From Forficula auricularia (lineage: Eukaryota > Arthropoda > Insecta > Dermaptera > Forficulidae), in assembly GCA_024734495.1 (NCBI GenBank), contig JALMQS010000089.1:62001-126000 (forward strand): DNA of 64,000 bases. The letters run 5' to 3'. The position numbers were made by a program, and so were the translations under genes. Of the stretch, positions 10,782-22,345 are shown piece by piece. The stretch's first letter is position 1. Each line of letters begins with the position of its first letter. The notes under the pieces were generated by a model that made no database searches, was not told the origin of the DNA, and saw only the letters and a program-made list of their open reading frames with translations.

Positions 10782-11162
10782 GTATAGGTTATTCCTAAAC
10801 AATATTTGAAAATATTTATATTTTCCTAAAGAAAAATGCTAGCCTGTACGAACCAAACGCCTGAATATAGGCAATCAATTCGTCACCTGGTCTTCACAGT
10901 TGCGTAAAATTTAGGCTCTACTGTATATATTTATTGTAATTCAATCAACTTCCAAATCATCAAAACTTTTAAATGTAATATATTTGAATTGCATCTACAG
11001 ATATACCATAATCAATCAATTTGACAACAATACTGAAACATAGGGGTATACGATTTGTATATAACGAATATAAATATGTACATAATTTGTTTGTTAGAGA
11101 TTATAATTTCAAAAGTTTGAACTTTATCATAATTTTTTTAATTATAAATATTTTATCAGTTA

Positions 11163-11525
11163 TTAGCTGCAAGACCCGCCTTCGGTGGGCCTCTTGCTAG
11201 CCAGTGAAGCACCCCCTGGACCCCCCGTCACTTGAACACACCCTCTCCTCCATCTCCAACCACTCTCCATCCCACCGAGCCTCTCCCCAATCCCGGAACT
11301 TCTCCCCCGCCTCTGATCACCCTCCAACCTACCTCCTTGACTCCCCACCTATGGAGCCCCTGGGGACATACAAACATAGAAACATAGGTACAGAGGCAGG
11401 GACAAATGCCCTTTATTAGTATGTGATGATATAGGTACAGACACAGGGCATTTAGTAGCCCCCTAGACCCCCACCTCCCACCCCTTGGGGGACAAACAGA
11501 GGCAATGCCCATTAGTAGTATGTGA
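11163..11525 (-). mobile_element. Short non-autonomous Helitron (family 2)
   Basis: On the minus strand it begins TCACATACTACTAAT after an A and ends in CTAA before a T. Just before the end is a long hairpin: GCAAGA/TCTTGC outside, CCCACC-GAA-GGCGGG inside with one mismatch. These are standard Helitron terminal signals. The 5' end motif is repeated internally near 11405-11425. The middle is C-rich on the plus strand. No Rep/helicase coding. Confidence 0.5.
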
Positions 11526-11677
11526 TTTCTCATGGGTTCAAATACCCGATTGGATTTAGGTACATTCGTTTCGTTGTAATAGTAAGCTGGTCACTCAACA
11601 AACGAATTCACCTACATGGAATTGTGTGTATTTGAACCCATCAGAACTAACTGTTAAAATGTTGCTAATTAAAAAGA

Positions 11678-12210
11678 CTGATTATGAAGGTCATACGTCA
11701 TGCCTTCTAAACTAGGTATATATATATTTATATTCTTTAAATAAGTTAACCCTAGAAGACAATTTCTATCTCAAAATACGGCCAGAAACTTAATATAACT
11801 TGAAATTCATAATTTATCCTCTTCTTTGTTTTCTTTCATTATTTTTGTTTATTTACTTTATGACGTAAATAAAAATGGCTGCCTGATAGTTTTGTTTATT
11901 TTATGACGTTTGAAATTAAAATGGTGGTCTTTTCGAAAATATGTTTTTTGTTTCTTTATTTCACGAAGCATTAATTTAATGTTGTTTTATTTACAATTAT
12001 TATTAATATTTTAAATCCAGTTATCGCCTTTAATAATCTGTGAGCTAGGTATAGTCTCTAATAAATAAATTATATATATTTAGTTACATTCCTTATATAT
12101 GTACCTACACCTATGTATATTTGCATCAAGCAGTGGACAACCTCATTGATTTCTTCTTATGAATCAACAGCTCGGCTACCCTCTCGACAAAGCAAATTTT
12201 TTCAATATAT
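11678..12210 (+). mobile_element. PLE family B end and associated fragments, degenerate
   Basis: A decayed hammerhead-like motif (CTGATTA...CTAAAC) is at 11678-11718. A fragment of the 14440-17065 repeat follows (TATGACGTAAATAAAAATGG). The family B box with TTTGCATCAAGCAGTGGACA lies at 12115-12205. Order suggests a PLE end split by a later insertion. Confidence 0.45.
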
Positions 12211-12650
12211 TCTCCTCTTAATTTTGAACAGATTTTCCCTAGTTTGAAATGTGTTCAAATTCTCTCGCACCAAATAACATGAATTTCAACAAATGATATT
12301 TATTTGTAGGCTTATTTATCTCTGAGAGTTCAATCTCTCAATTTTAATAGAATTAAAATTCATAACTCAACTTGAGGAAGATTGGGCGCCCAGAAGTATT
12401 CGAAGCAGAACTACACAGGCACCTAGCCTAATATATTTTTTTGTGTTTTCATTTTTTTTTTTGTTTTATATCCTGTATTATCATTGGTATCACTGTCGGC
12501 AACCAGCAGTAATGTTGGTAGCAATATAATACATTCACACATCTTATCAGTTAATCATAATCATTCAACCAAATGACAATGTAATATTTGTAACATAAAT
12601 TGACCAATATTATTTAATAAATTAAATAATAATACATATCCAATTTATTG

Positions 12651-12780
12651 TAATTAATTTTTGTTTTATATCCTATATATTGTAATTTTTTGTTTTCATA
12701 TCCTATATATTGTAATTTTTTGTTTTCATATCCTATATATTTGCATTTTTTTTGTTTTTATATCATATATATTGTAATTT
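12651..12780. repeat. Minisatellite, 30-bp period
   Basis: Three to four copies of TGTAATTTTTTGTTTTCATA followed by TCCTATATAT. Diverged copies extend to about 12840 and one lies near 12460. Neighbouring 12211-12650 is AT-rich with no gene. Confidence 0.7.
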
Positions 12781-12989
12781 TATCTCCCTCTCTTTCTATA
12801 TATTTTGTATTTTTTTTTATTTTTGTTTCATATATTTAGTATGTGTTTTTCTTTTGATTTTTTTAATAAAGATAAGAGTAAATAGATATTTTATTTAATA
12901 TGGATTTACTATGAGTTAAGGATACTGGGTCACTTATTTCACATTAAAATTAAAAAATTAAAAGATATAAATTTTTTTTTCTTTTTCAA

Positions 12990-13023
12990 ATATATATATT
13001 TCGGGCTATCAACCCATCTTCAG
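12990..13023 (-). ncRNA. Hammerhead-ribozyme-like motif, family C
   Basis: In minus sense it reads CTGAAGA, T, a GGG/CCC hairpin, GAAATATAT. It lies about 300 bp downstream of the GIY-YIG relic at 13325-13625 on the same strand, so it marks that PLE's 3' region. A near-identical copy is at 26038-26069. Confidence 0.45.
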
Positions 13024-13324
13024 GAAATACAGAAGGTAACTAAATAAACTTATTGAATGACAGGCTATATATATGTTTATTGAACAGAGAGACAAGAATT
13101 TATCAAATTATTTTAAAAGGACACTTTCTCTTAAGCTGTTGTTCAGAAAGAAAATCGGGTTGACCTTTATTTACATAGGATTGTTTGGGTAAAAGGGTAA
13201 GTTTGTGAGGTCATTGACTTATGTCTCTGGGTTGGAAATGATTTTTTCATTTGGATATTAAAAAATCAACTATTACATTTGATTTTACATCTAGTTGATT
13301 GTTGATAACATTTTCATCATTTGG

Positions 13325-13625
13325 CTTAAGGCGTATATTTATTTCCATGTGGATTCAAGAAGGTCCAATCTTAATCCTTTCTTTCGAAATGAATAGGGAA
13401 GGGGTTAGAAGGTGAAGGTACATGATCTAAGGCATATAGATGATTAGCAAATGCGGAAGTGGAGTCTGGATTTGTGCGGCTGGTTTCTTATTAATTGCCT
13501 GTGGGAAGCCAGACGTTCTTTGTGCCGTTTTATAAAAGATCGTCCAGTTTGGCCAATATAAATTGCCTCGCATAAACGGCATAAAGAACATTTAGCTTCC
13601 CACAGACAATAAGAAATACTCCCAG
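13325..13625 (-). pseudogene. Penelope-like element GIY-YIG endonuclease relic
   Basis: The minus strand reads C-E-A-I-Y-I-G-Q-T-G-R-S followed by K-R-H-K-E (YIG codons near 13542-13562). This is the YIG half of a GIY-YIG nuclease with its downstream Arg/His segment, as in PLE C-terminal domains. Further on, other frames read SAFANHLYALDH and LRLDLLES, both typical PLE positions, so at least one frameshift and stops separate them. The start of the domain is also present inverted (about 13575-13612), a local inverted duplication. Not functional. Confidence 0.65.
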
Positions 13626-13659
13626 ATTTATATCTAGATTCTCATTTCTGTAGCTGTGT

Positions 13660-13850
13660 CAGGACGAAAATGAGGCGAAACTTTTAAGAGAGTATGTATT
13701 TTCGGGAGTTTACAGGTATACATTTGGAGTGTGGTTTTTTAAGAGGAATAAAATTTTTGGACCGAGACGCTGCCCGCCAGAACTCAGCCCGGAGGGCCGA
13801 GCTTCGAGGGCATACCGAGAGCACGCACGAAAAGCTCGTATTATTTATAT
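13660..13850. repeat. Dispersed repeat, also at the right edge of the window
   Basis: GAGGCGAAACTTTTAAGAG, CATTTGGAGTGTGG and GACGCTGCCCGCCAG recur in the same order at 63805-63930. The distal part CAGCCCGGAGGGCCGAG recurs at 54868-54960. All three end near GCTCGT(TT)ATT, reminiscent of the complement of the Helitron 5' end (TATTAAACGAGC). A Helitron-related origin is an inference. 13851-14439 is AT-rich without a gene. Confidence 0.5.
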
Positions 13851-14439
13851 TCATATATATTTAATAAAAATTTCGTTGTTAAATTTTAATTTGTGAAACC
13901 TCTTTGATTTTACTTTATTACTTTTTTTTAAGTACACATTGAAAAATAATCCTGTTTTTTCTTTCATTTTAACAAAGCTACCTTAAATCCGGCTTAAATA
14001 TGCTTGCTTCAGCGCCTACTTGGAATAATTAGTCACAAGTACAATATCTGACACTCGGAGGATAAAAATAAAAATTCTGCCTGTGATTTTGAATTGTATA
14101 TTGCTCAAACTTGCTCAAACAGAAGCGCGCACGAGAACATTATTTAACTCTAATTATTCCGGTTCGAATAATAATTTAAGCCAAATAATTTCACTCTCTC
14201 CCTTTTCGGAATAAGTTTCGCTTTAATTTAATTTTCTATCTAGCCATTTATATAGATATTAGATATATCTTTTAATTATATAATTAATTAAACTGGCAGA
14301 GAGATAACTAAACTACAATAATCTAGAAATACTTTCCGTGATAATTAATGTTATTTAGTGCGCGAGAATCTGTTTATAGACTTTGGGAACAATTCAAAGC
14401 AGAAATCAAAAAAACATGAATTGAATTGTAAAATGAAGA

Positions 14440-17065
14440 AGGGAAATTTCTGATCCGGAAAATTTATCATATGTTGAAGGTTTTGATTCATTTCAAAATC
14501 TCAATCTCAAAATAAGATAGAAATAAGGTGACGTGTTCTGATGTGGCCATCCACTTGACTTTACCATACAACATGGCCCCTCACTTATATTTAATATTAC
14601 ATAAAATTATTTATAATCATTTAGGGGAGGGGGTTAGTTTTTGTATTTTTAGACTCTTGAGGGCCCACTGATTATGTATACAAAATTTGGTTGAGTTTTC
14701 TCAAATGGCCTAGATTTTTAATTTTTAACCCCACCTCCACCCCCCTTTAATTTTGAGTTGATATGCTCCAAAATCTAATCAGCTCTTAATCTCAATGGAC
14801 CAAAACTACGTGTGAAATTTGGTTTTGATATTCACACTAGTTTTTGAGCTTGCTCGTCCACAAAAATTTGGTAACGCACAGACTAACTAACAGACATTTT
14901 GACAAAACTATTATTATCTAGAAAAATATAATTGTTTCGAAGTTTACTTATCAGGGCTTTTTTGTAGAGCGAAATACCATGGTTTCTCTCAATTTTTTTA
15001 ATCGAAATAGTTTCAGCCAATTTTGAGATATTTCGAAAAAAAGAAGGGAAGGAAAAAAAACACTTTTTTCATGCACAATTACAATACTTGACCATACCTG
15101 TATGGTAAAGTAAAAATGTTAATATTACCTTAAATTCCATTTGGAGAGGCTTATTTACTCTATGACGTAAATTAAAATGGCTGATAAAATTGTTTATTTT
15201 ATGACGTGCAAAATTAAAATGGTGATCTATTTTAGAATCGTTTTTTTTTGTTGTCATTTCTTCTAGATTAAATTCAAATATGTTAAGATAATTAAACTTA
15301 CAAATAAATTATTTTTATCGAAATTCATGTTTATTTGTTACTAGAAAATAAGTAAAAATTTTGAACCGGGAAAGTCGGAAACAAATTAAAAAGATTTTGA
15401 TTTCCGAGAGAGTAGCCGAGTTCATAAAGAGAAATCAATCAGAAATCAATGAGAGTGTCCTCTGCTTGATTTAAATAGATAAATAAATAAATATAAATAT
15501 AGATATGAACTTAAGAGGAGAAATCTCTGATCCGGAAAATTTATCTTATGTTGAAGTTTTTGATTCATTTCAACAATTTCAATCTCAAAATAAGGAAGAA
15601 ATGTTAATATAACCTGAAATTTAATATTTTTTTATTTCTTTGTTTGCATTTGGAAAGGTTTATTTACTCTATGACGTAAATTAAAATGGCTGACAAATTT
15701 GTTTATTTTATGACGTAAAATTAAAATGGTGGTCTTTTTAGAATTGCTTGTAGCTTAAACTCAAATTTCTTTTATAATTATAACTACTTATGTATTTTAA
15801 TTATATTATTAATTAAACTTGAGAGATTGAACTCTTAGAGAAAAATAAACCTACAAATTAATATAATTTGTCGAAATTCATGTTATTTGGTGCGAGAGAA
15901 TTTGGAATAATTTCAAACCATCTGTTCAAAAATTAAGGGGAGAAAAAATTTGGTTTATCAAGAGGGTAGCAGAGTTGTTGATTCATAAGAAGAAATCAAT
16001 GAGGTTGTTCACCGCTTGATGCAATTATACAAATTAAGTTTTCAAACTTTGCAACGTTTCGTTTTTTTTAACTATTCTTTCTCACGAATTTTGCAAACTC
16101 TGCACTAATACTTTTAATCTATTCTTTTCCCACGCATCGCTACCTAATGTACGTGACATAAAGTGTAGATTCAGCATCGTAAATCCTTATAAAAAGCGAC
16201 TTCACCGATGAAAAAAATCAGTCTTGTACTCACAGTTGTTCTCACCTAGTCACCTCAAAAATGACCCTTGGACACCCTAGTATATCGATTTGAAGCCTAA
16301 CTTATAGGACCTTAACGAAACTGTTAACCAGTACCAAATTTCCACTCTTTAATCGATATCAGTGCAAACTCCCAGGGTTGGGGAACGAATTGTCGTAACC
16401 CCCGAAACGGTAACAACCCGTGCCAAAACTTTATTATCCTGGTCAGTCTAAATCATATAAAGTGTTTTCCTAAATATAAACTATTGTGTGTCTAAACAAG
16501 TGATCTTCTTTTATAATCTTTTGTAATATAAACAAAAACTATTTTCCTTAATAAAAATATATTCCAAAATTTCTCGAATATCAGTCTATCCTCTACCAAG
16601 TTTCACATGTTCCCAATTCCTTTTAAAAAAATCTAATATTGGAATTGAGAATATAACTTATATAGGTATGAACATAAGAGGAGAAATCTCTGATCCGGAA
16701 AATTTATCTTATGTTGAAAATTTTGATCTATTTCAACAATTTCAATCTCAAAATATGGTAGAAACGTTAATATTACCTGAAATTCAATATTTATTAACTT
16801 TTTTGTTATCATTTGGAAAGGTTTATTTACTCTATGACGTAAATTAAAATGGCTGACAAATTTGTTTATTTTATGACGTAAAATTAAAATGGTGGTCATT
16901 TTAGAATTTCTTGTAGCTTTAATTCAAATTTGTTTTATATATTATACCTATTTATGTATTTTAATTATATTGTTAATTAAACTTGAGAGATTGAATTCTC
17001 AAAGATAAATAAACCTAGAAATAAATATAATTTGTCGAAATTCATGTTATTTGGTGCCATAAGCA
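14440..17065. repeat. Three diverged copies of one repeat in direct order
   Basis: Copies start with TCTGATCCGGAAAATTTATC at about 14452, 15529 and 16689. They share TATGACGTAAATTAAAATGG, TTATTTTATGACGT and CTTGAGAGATTGAA segments. Copy 1 is split by a terminal-hairpin element at 14525-15115. Copies 1 and 2 each run into a minus-sense PLE family B box at about 15405-15480 and 15955-16030. Related pieces are at 8610-8720, 9560-9780, 11830-11950 and 12240-12360. Recurrent short peptides in the minus frames are by-products. Between 16030 and 16668 I see no feature. Confidence 0.6.
14525..15115 (-). mobile_element. Terminal-hairpin repeat, subfamily I, nested
   Basis: One end reads TGACGTGTTCTGATGTGGCC, the other ACCATACCTGTATGGTAAAG. 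The latter is a hairpin ACCATAC/GTATGGT followed by an A-rich terminus. Comparison with copy 2 of the surrounding repeat shows that the host sequence continues directly across it. No coding capacity. Confidence 0.65.
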
Positions 17066-18345
17066 TTCTATCTGTTATTTCTCATGGGTTCAAATAGTAT
17101 ACACGGTATTGGATGTTATTAACTATTTCGTCAAAATGTCTATTAGTAAGTTAGCAAATATTCTGTAGGTTCTAGCTCAAAAACTAGTGTGAATATTAAA
17201 ACATAGAAAAATTCACAAATTGATACTTTATTTGAGATTAAGAGATGACTAGATTTTGGTTGAAATTGAGCTAAAAATTAAGGGAGGGGGACTCTTAATA
17301 AATTTTAAAACTAAAATAAAACAAGCAAAAGGAATTTACTATAAAAGAAAGAGACCTATAATAAAAAACAGATCATTATTTTTTCGGGTACAAAATTGTG
17401 GGGGGTGGGGATTAAAAAAATAGTAGGCACTATTAATATAAGTCCTTGATCGATTTGTACGAAATTGAGCCTATGACTTACCTTGTGGAATTGATAGTGA
17501 CTCATAAGAAGGGGAAGGGGCTGAGAAATAATTTAAAATAATAAAATTTCTAAACAAAAACTGTTAACTAATTTTTGACTAATTTTTAGAAAAATTTTAT
17601 TAAAAAAATAAATTTTAATAATTTTATTATTTTTTGAAATGGAATAATTAATATATTTTCCGACAACGATCGAACTGGTACTAGACAATAGCTCAACTAT
17701 GACTCGTAATGTCACGCGTGACGGATCAATTCTATTTGCTGCCCAGGAAAATAAAAATCTACATGAGTGCCAAAATTCAAATATAAGATATTAATTTGAG
17801 CTTAGAGTTAATGATGCAGCGCCATCTGTGGCTTAAATTGGTACAAGATCTAGACACAGAGCCCAAGCGTGACGAGTGGGAGCCGTGACAGCGTGACGCG
17901 TGACGGCTCAATCCCAATTACTCCCAAAAGAAGTTATCACTCCAAAAAATGTGAAAAATAGTTTCTTTCCATAACAACAATATTAAATTTTGTTTGTTTT
18001 TTGTCTGCCCTGTAAAATTTCCTTGTTGTGATCTAGCAGGTTTACACTCCAAGACGACGAAATATTTCTTCAAGTAATTAAATATACTTAAACTAGTCTA
18101 TATGCTAATGACAATTTTTTCTATAAATAAATTTTAAATGTATCCTTATACCCGTTTATGAATAGTTTGCAAAGTTTCGATATTTTTTTAAGTGCTATTT
18201 ATTATGCTTGCAAATAGATCGAATAGGCAGACAGTGGATCTCTGTTTGGGAAACTTAAAAATATATACATATATATAGTGATGTGTGTGTGTGTGTGTTT
18301 GAATGTGTGTGTGTGTGTGTATTAGGAGAGATATACTTTTTTTAG
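17066..18345. other. Unassigned AT-rich stretch
   Basis: A weak piece of the terminal-hairpin family is visible at about 17130-17300 (AAAACTAGTGTGAATATTAA). A GT microsatellite lies at 18280-18320. A GC-richer, apparently single-copy segment at 17815-17930 contains repeated GCGTGACG. No gene is recognised. Confidence 0.4.
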
Positions 18346-18482
18346 GCAGCGACACGGAAGATTTGCTGAACCTCAACGAGGCGGCAATCGAACGTTTCCT
18401 TTCCATCTTGGAAAAATTATATCTAAAAAAAAAGAAACAGAAAAAACAAAAAACTAAAATAAAAAAATATCAAATAACATAA
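18346..18482 (+). CDS. Candidate terminal coding exon, unknown protein
   Basis: A tract TATACTTTTTTTAG at 18332-18345 looks like a 3' splice site. After it an open frame of 45 codons (phase: first full codon AGC at 18348) runs to TAA at 18480-18482. The first 27 residues, SDTEDLLNLNEAAIERF and on through LSILEKLYL, form a clean amphipathic acidic helix. They are encoded by GC-richer sequence with balanced codon use, in a region that is otherwise extremely AT-rich. The last 18 residues are Lys-rich because the DNA becomes A-rich. AATAAAG lies about 40 bp beyond the stop. I do not recognise the protein. It could be the last exon of a host gene whose other exons lie outside the window, or chance. 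No upstream exon was found. Confidence 0.35.
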
Positions 18483-19112
18483 AATTGATCTAAATACATA
18501 CATATTTAGACTTGTATATAAAAATAAAGAAAGATAAAAAAAATTTACATATAAAATACTTCGAGGCATGTTTAGAGCCTCTTCGGGCAACAACAAAACA
18601 TTAGATTTATAAATTTAAATAGAATAAAATAAAAATAAAATAAAAAAAGAAAGAGAAAGAGAAAAGAATAAAAAATAAAATCAATAATGTATAATTAGCA
18701 ACGTGATTAAGTATTTAATTTAAAATTAAACAATGTAAATAAATAATAAGTAATTATTTACTATTAACAATATTTAACCTCAAAAATGAATAAACAAAGA
18801 AAAAATGGCATTAATTTAATTTTGAGGGGTCGAATAGGCTAGAGGTTAGCGTTCCAGCCTGCTAACTAATGACTAGAAAGGCCGAAAAGCCAAAAAAAAA
18901 CTTAATTCTGAAAATTCATATAGGTATATAAATTTATAGAATAAAATTTTCAAAATAATTAAGAAATGTAAAAAAAAACATCCGAGTATTCTCGGATAAT
19001 CAAAAGATCTTCGAAGACTGCCTCCTGGATTAAGTAAATAAAGTTCATTCAAATTTTTTTTTTTTTTTAATATCGATGAACCTGTGAAAAACTCTTGTTT
19101 AAAAACTTGATA
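18483..19112. other. A-rich stretch
   Basis: A-rich sequence. A hairpin-like pair CGAGGCATG...CTCTTCGGG lies at 18561-18594, and a weak A-box-like segment AGGCTAGAGGTTAGCG at about 18837. No gene is supported. Confidence 0.4.
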
Positions 19113-19120
19113 TATTTACT

Positions 19121-20617
19121 TGAGGGGTGATCCTCGATTGGAAGTAAGTGTACACCTCTTTAGAATTAATTTGGAATTACTTGGAAATATTTTGAATTAC
19201 TTGGAAATATTTTGAATTACTTGGAAATATTTGGAATTACTTGGAAATATTTGGAAATATTTGGAAATACTTGGAAATATTTTGAATTACTTGGAATTAC
19301 TGGGAAATATTTGGAATTACTTGGAAATATTTGGAATTATTTGGAAATATTTGGAATTACTTGGAATTACTTGGAATTGCTTGGAATTGCTTGGAAATAT
19401 TTGGAATTACTTGAAGTACTTGGAAATATTTGGAGACTACTTGATATGTGAATTACTTGGAAATATTTGAGAAGTACTTGGAAATATTGGAAGTACTTGG
19501 ACAATATTTGGAATTATTCATAAAATTGACGTTTGGAGATATTTCGAATTACTTGGAAATATTTGAGAAGTCAGTTGGAAATATTCGGAATGCTTGGAAT
19601 TACTCTGGTACTCCTATTTCGGACAGTAATCAATAATATCTTGTATTTCATTCTTGGCAAATACTTGACAATGCTTGAATAATAATTATTGTAACTACTT
19701 GGAAATACTTGGAAATGATTGGAATTACTTGGAAATATTTGAATTACTTGGAATTACTTGGAAATATTTGGAATACTTCGAAACGTCTGGAATTACTTGG
19801 AATTAATGAAAATAGTTGGAATTACTTGAAATATTTGGAACTATCTTGAATATTACTTGGAATTATTGGAATTATTTGGAAATATTTGGAATTACTTGGA
19901 AATATTTGGAATTACTTGGAATTACTTGGAAATATTTGGAATTACTTGGAAATATTTGGAATTACTTGGAAATATTTGGAATTACTTGGAATTACTTGGA
20001 AATATTTGGAATTACTTGGAAATATTTGGAATTACTTGGAAATATTTGGAATTACTTGGAAATATTTGGAATTACTTGGAATTACTTGGAATTACTTGGA
20101 AATATTTGGAATTACTTGGAATTACTTGGAAATATTTGGAATTACTTGGAAATATTTGGAATTACTTGGAAATATTTGGAATTACTTGGAAATATTTGGA
20201 ATTACTTGGAAATATTTGGAATTACTTGGAAATATTTGGAATTACTTGGAAATATTTGGAATTACTTGGAAATATTTGGAATTACTTGGAAATATTTGGA
20301 ATTACTTGGAAATATTTGGAATTACTTGGAAATATTTGGAATTACTTGGAAATATTTGGAATTACTTGGAAATATTTGGAATTACTTGGAAATATTTGGA
20401 ATTACTTGGAATTACTTGGAAATATTTGGAATTACTTGGAATTACTTGAAAATATTTGGAAATATTTGGAATTACTTGGAATTACTTGAAAATATTTGGA
20501 ATTACTTGAAATTACTTGGAATTACTTGGGAATATTTAGAATTACTTGGAAATATTTGGAAAGAAAAGTGAAAGTGGAAGTATGTGTACAGCATAGTAGG
20601 TCGCGGTTCACCCCTCG
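19121..20617. mobile_element. Non-autonomous transposon carrying a satellite array
   Basis: The left end reads TGAGGGGTGATCCTCGATTG and the right end is the complement of CGAGGGGTGAACCGCGA. It is flanked by a perfect 8-bp duplication TATTTACT (19113-19120 and 20618-20625). The same ends and subterminal GTGTACA bound a 154-bp copy at 53813-53966 with its own 8-bp duplication. The interior of about 1.4 kb is almost entirely a 20-bp tandem repeat. The 8-bp TSD fits hAT, but the termini begin CG rather than CA, so the superfamily is open. Confidence 0.85.
19160..20570 (+). repeat. 20-bp satellite array TTGGAATTACTTGGAAATAT
   Basis: Two alternating 10-mers, TTGGAATTAC and TTGGAAATAT, make a 20-bp higher-order unit. 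The part from about 19850 to 20450 is nearly homogeneous. The left part (19160-19620) is irregular, and 19620-19680 is a non-repeat interruption. Because the unit has no stop in any forward frame, all three frames stay open (251, 210 and 187 codons) and give a Trp/Leu/Ile-rich repeated peptide. I do not regard these as genes. Confidence 0.95.
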
Positions 20618-20804
20618 TATTTACTAAAATACACATTTATATATTTGTATTTTCATTTTTAAAATGGCTTCCCCAGAAAGCATTTTTTAATTTCAATAAA
20701 ATTCTAGCTTTAATAATAATAAGAGTACCTACAATTTTCAGTATAAATATGCTTAAATATCGAAGTCGCAAAGTCCGGAAAGAATACTAAAAAATATTAA
20801 TTTG

Positions 20805-21310
20805 TTAATCGACTTTGAAAAAAAGGAGCAGGTTATCACATCAACGAAACGTCTGGGTTTTTTTTTATGTTTGTTCATTTATTTCTCTTTACTATGTGGA
20901 CCGATTTGGATGGTTTTTTTTGTATCCGATTGGTCCCGTTTTTTTTTTCATTGGTATGTTCACGCATAACTTCTTTGTTTATCGACCGATTTTGATGATT
21001 CTTTTTTTATTAGAAAGGGGATATCTTAGAGGTGGTCACATATTAATTTGGTCAAGTTCTGATGATGTTTGTTTGTCGATTTCTCTTTAGCATGTGGACC
21101 AATTTAGATGATTTTTTTGCTTTGGGTTCAGAATAGTTTCCGATTGGTCCCGTATGAATTTCATGGACATCGAACCCTTATTGTTATGTATGTTCACGTA
21201 TAACTTCTTTGTTTATGGACCGATTTTGATGATTCTTTTTTTATTGGAAAGGGTGTACCTTAGGGGTGGTACCATATTAATTTGCAAATGTTCTGATAAT
21301 ATGATCAATG
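20805..21310 (+). repeat. AACCGACTTC-type dispersed repeat
   Basis: It begins AATCGACTTTGAAAAAAAGG and contains GGTCCCGTTT and TGATGATTCTTTTTTTATTG twice. Related copies are at 48330-48600, 52430-52700 and 60648-60790. Sequences of this type are widespread in insect genomes. Non-coding. Confidence 0.55.
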
Positions 21311-21356
21311 ACAAATAGTTTTTGCATTTCTAGCATTTTAGTGGCCCACAGATTAT

Positions 21357-21800
21357 GTGTATTTAGGTTTATAAATAAATATTTTTTTTTATTTAAATAA
21401 CAATTTTTGAGTTCATCAATTAAATTGCTAAATTTTAATATATAATAATATGTTTGTGGGATTTAAAACTCGAATTATAATCAATTAATATACATATACA
21501 TATAATAATATTTGTAATGATCTATTAATGGAATTTAAAATTAAAAAAAAAAAATATTTATTAAAAGTAAATTGAATAAAAATGTAATTATACATTTTTA
21601 TTGAGATAACCACCTGTGAATAATTATTTCAAATAACGAAAAACCCATCAAAAACAACTTAGCCGAAGATGAGACCGTGACAGATCGAATCGCCAACACA
21701 AAACCCTCCTAACCCATGAATTTCTTCCAAATCGTTAGAGACGTTTTCGAGAAACCGATTATATACAAGAATTGCTCGATTAATATAAATAAGATAAGAT
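21357..21800 (-). mobile_element. Helitron fragment (family 1)
   Basis: On the minus strand it has the family 1 internal order: CGAGCAATTCTTGTATAT, GATTTGGAAGAAATTCATGG, CGATCTGTCACGGTCTCATC, AAGTTGTTTTTGATGGG. It matches 59081-59899. The terminal TCTACTC is mutated and the 3' end is not identified. Confidence 0.5.
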
Positions 21801-22039
21801 TAGAGTAAAATTTTCATTATAAATATTTCGAAGTCGCAAAGTCCCCAAAAAATAGTAGTTTCTCTGTATGCCTATTTACTATTAATAACTTAACCTCAAA
21901 AATGAATAAACAACAAAAAATGGTTATTTTTTTTATATGATAAGATGAAGCATCTGGCTGTGGTGTGTAGTCGTAGATTTGATCCACACGTTATAGAGAT
22001 CTAATAAACCAATACTTTATAATAAAGCAGTAAGGACTC

Positions 22040-22345
22040 GCTTGGTTTGTCCGGTTTTGCCCACTTATGGTTCCGCCTCTTCAGGCCCCGCCCCCTGTAT
22101 ACTCTATCTACCGTAGAATTCCTGGAAGCTTCTAGAAACTTCAGGATTTAATTTCTATCACCACCCCTCTCATCTTGCTTAATATATCTTCCATGTAGGA
22201 AGATATCTCAAATATTAGGTGTACAAATAGGTTTTGAGGGATTTACAAAAGATGGCGTAACTAACATTAAATCGCATCGGATCATCTTGTAACTATATTC
22301 ATTTTAAAGCGTCATCATTCCCTATAAAAATCAGTGTCTATCATT
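22040..22345 (+). promoter_or_regulatory. Possible promoter with heat-shock element and TATA box
   Basis: A perfect four-unit heat-shock element GAAGCTTCTAGAAACTTC lies at 22125-22142 (alternating nGAAn/nTTCn). GC-box-like GGCCCCGCCCCC is at 22084-22095, and TATAAAAA is at 22323-22330 with an ACACTTC-like context after it. The order GC box, HSE, TATA is promoter-like on the plus strand. However, the HSE-to-TATA distance of about 180 bp is longer than in insect hsp genes, and no ORF follows within several hundred bases. It may belong to a decayed retrotransposon or be chance. Confidence 0.3.

Noticed and set aside
15069..16899. Recurrent peptide in minus frames (HKIN-F-SHFNLRHRVNKP)
   Set aside because: It recurs because the DNA repeat does; surrounding frames are closed, and the repeat shows no codon-type conservation by eye.
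18834..18885. tRNA-like head (AGGCTAGAGGTTAGCG...)
   Set aside because: An A-box-like string is present, but there is no B box at the proper distance.
19212..20571. Long open frames (up to 251 codons) encoding Trp/Leu/Ile-rich repeated peptide
   Set aside because: All three forward frames are open because the 20-bp satellite unit lacks stops on that strand. The frames encode the same rotating peptide and lie inside a non-autonomous transposon.
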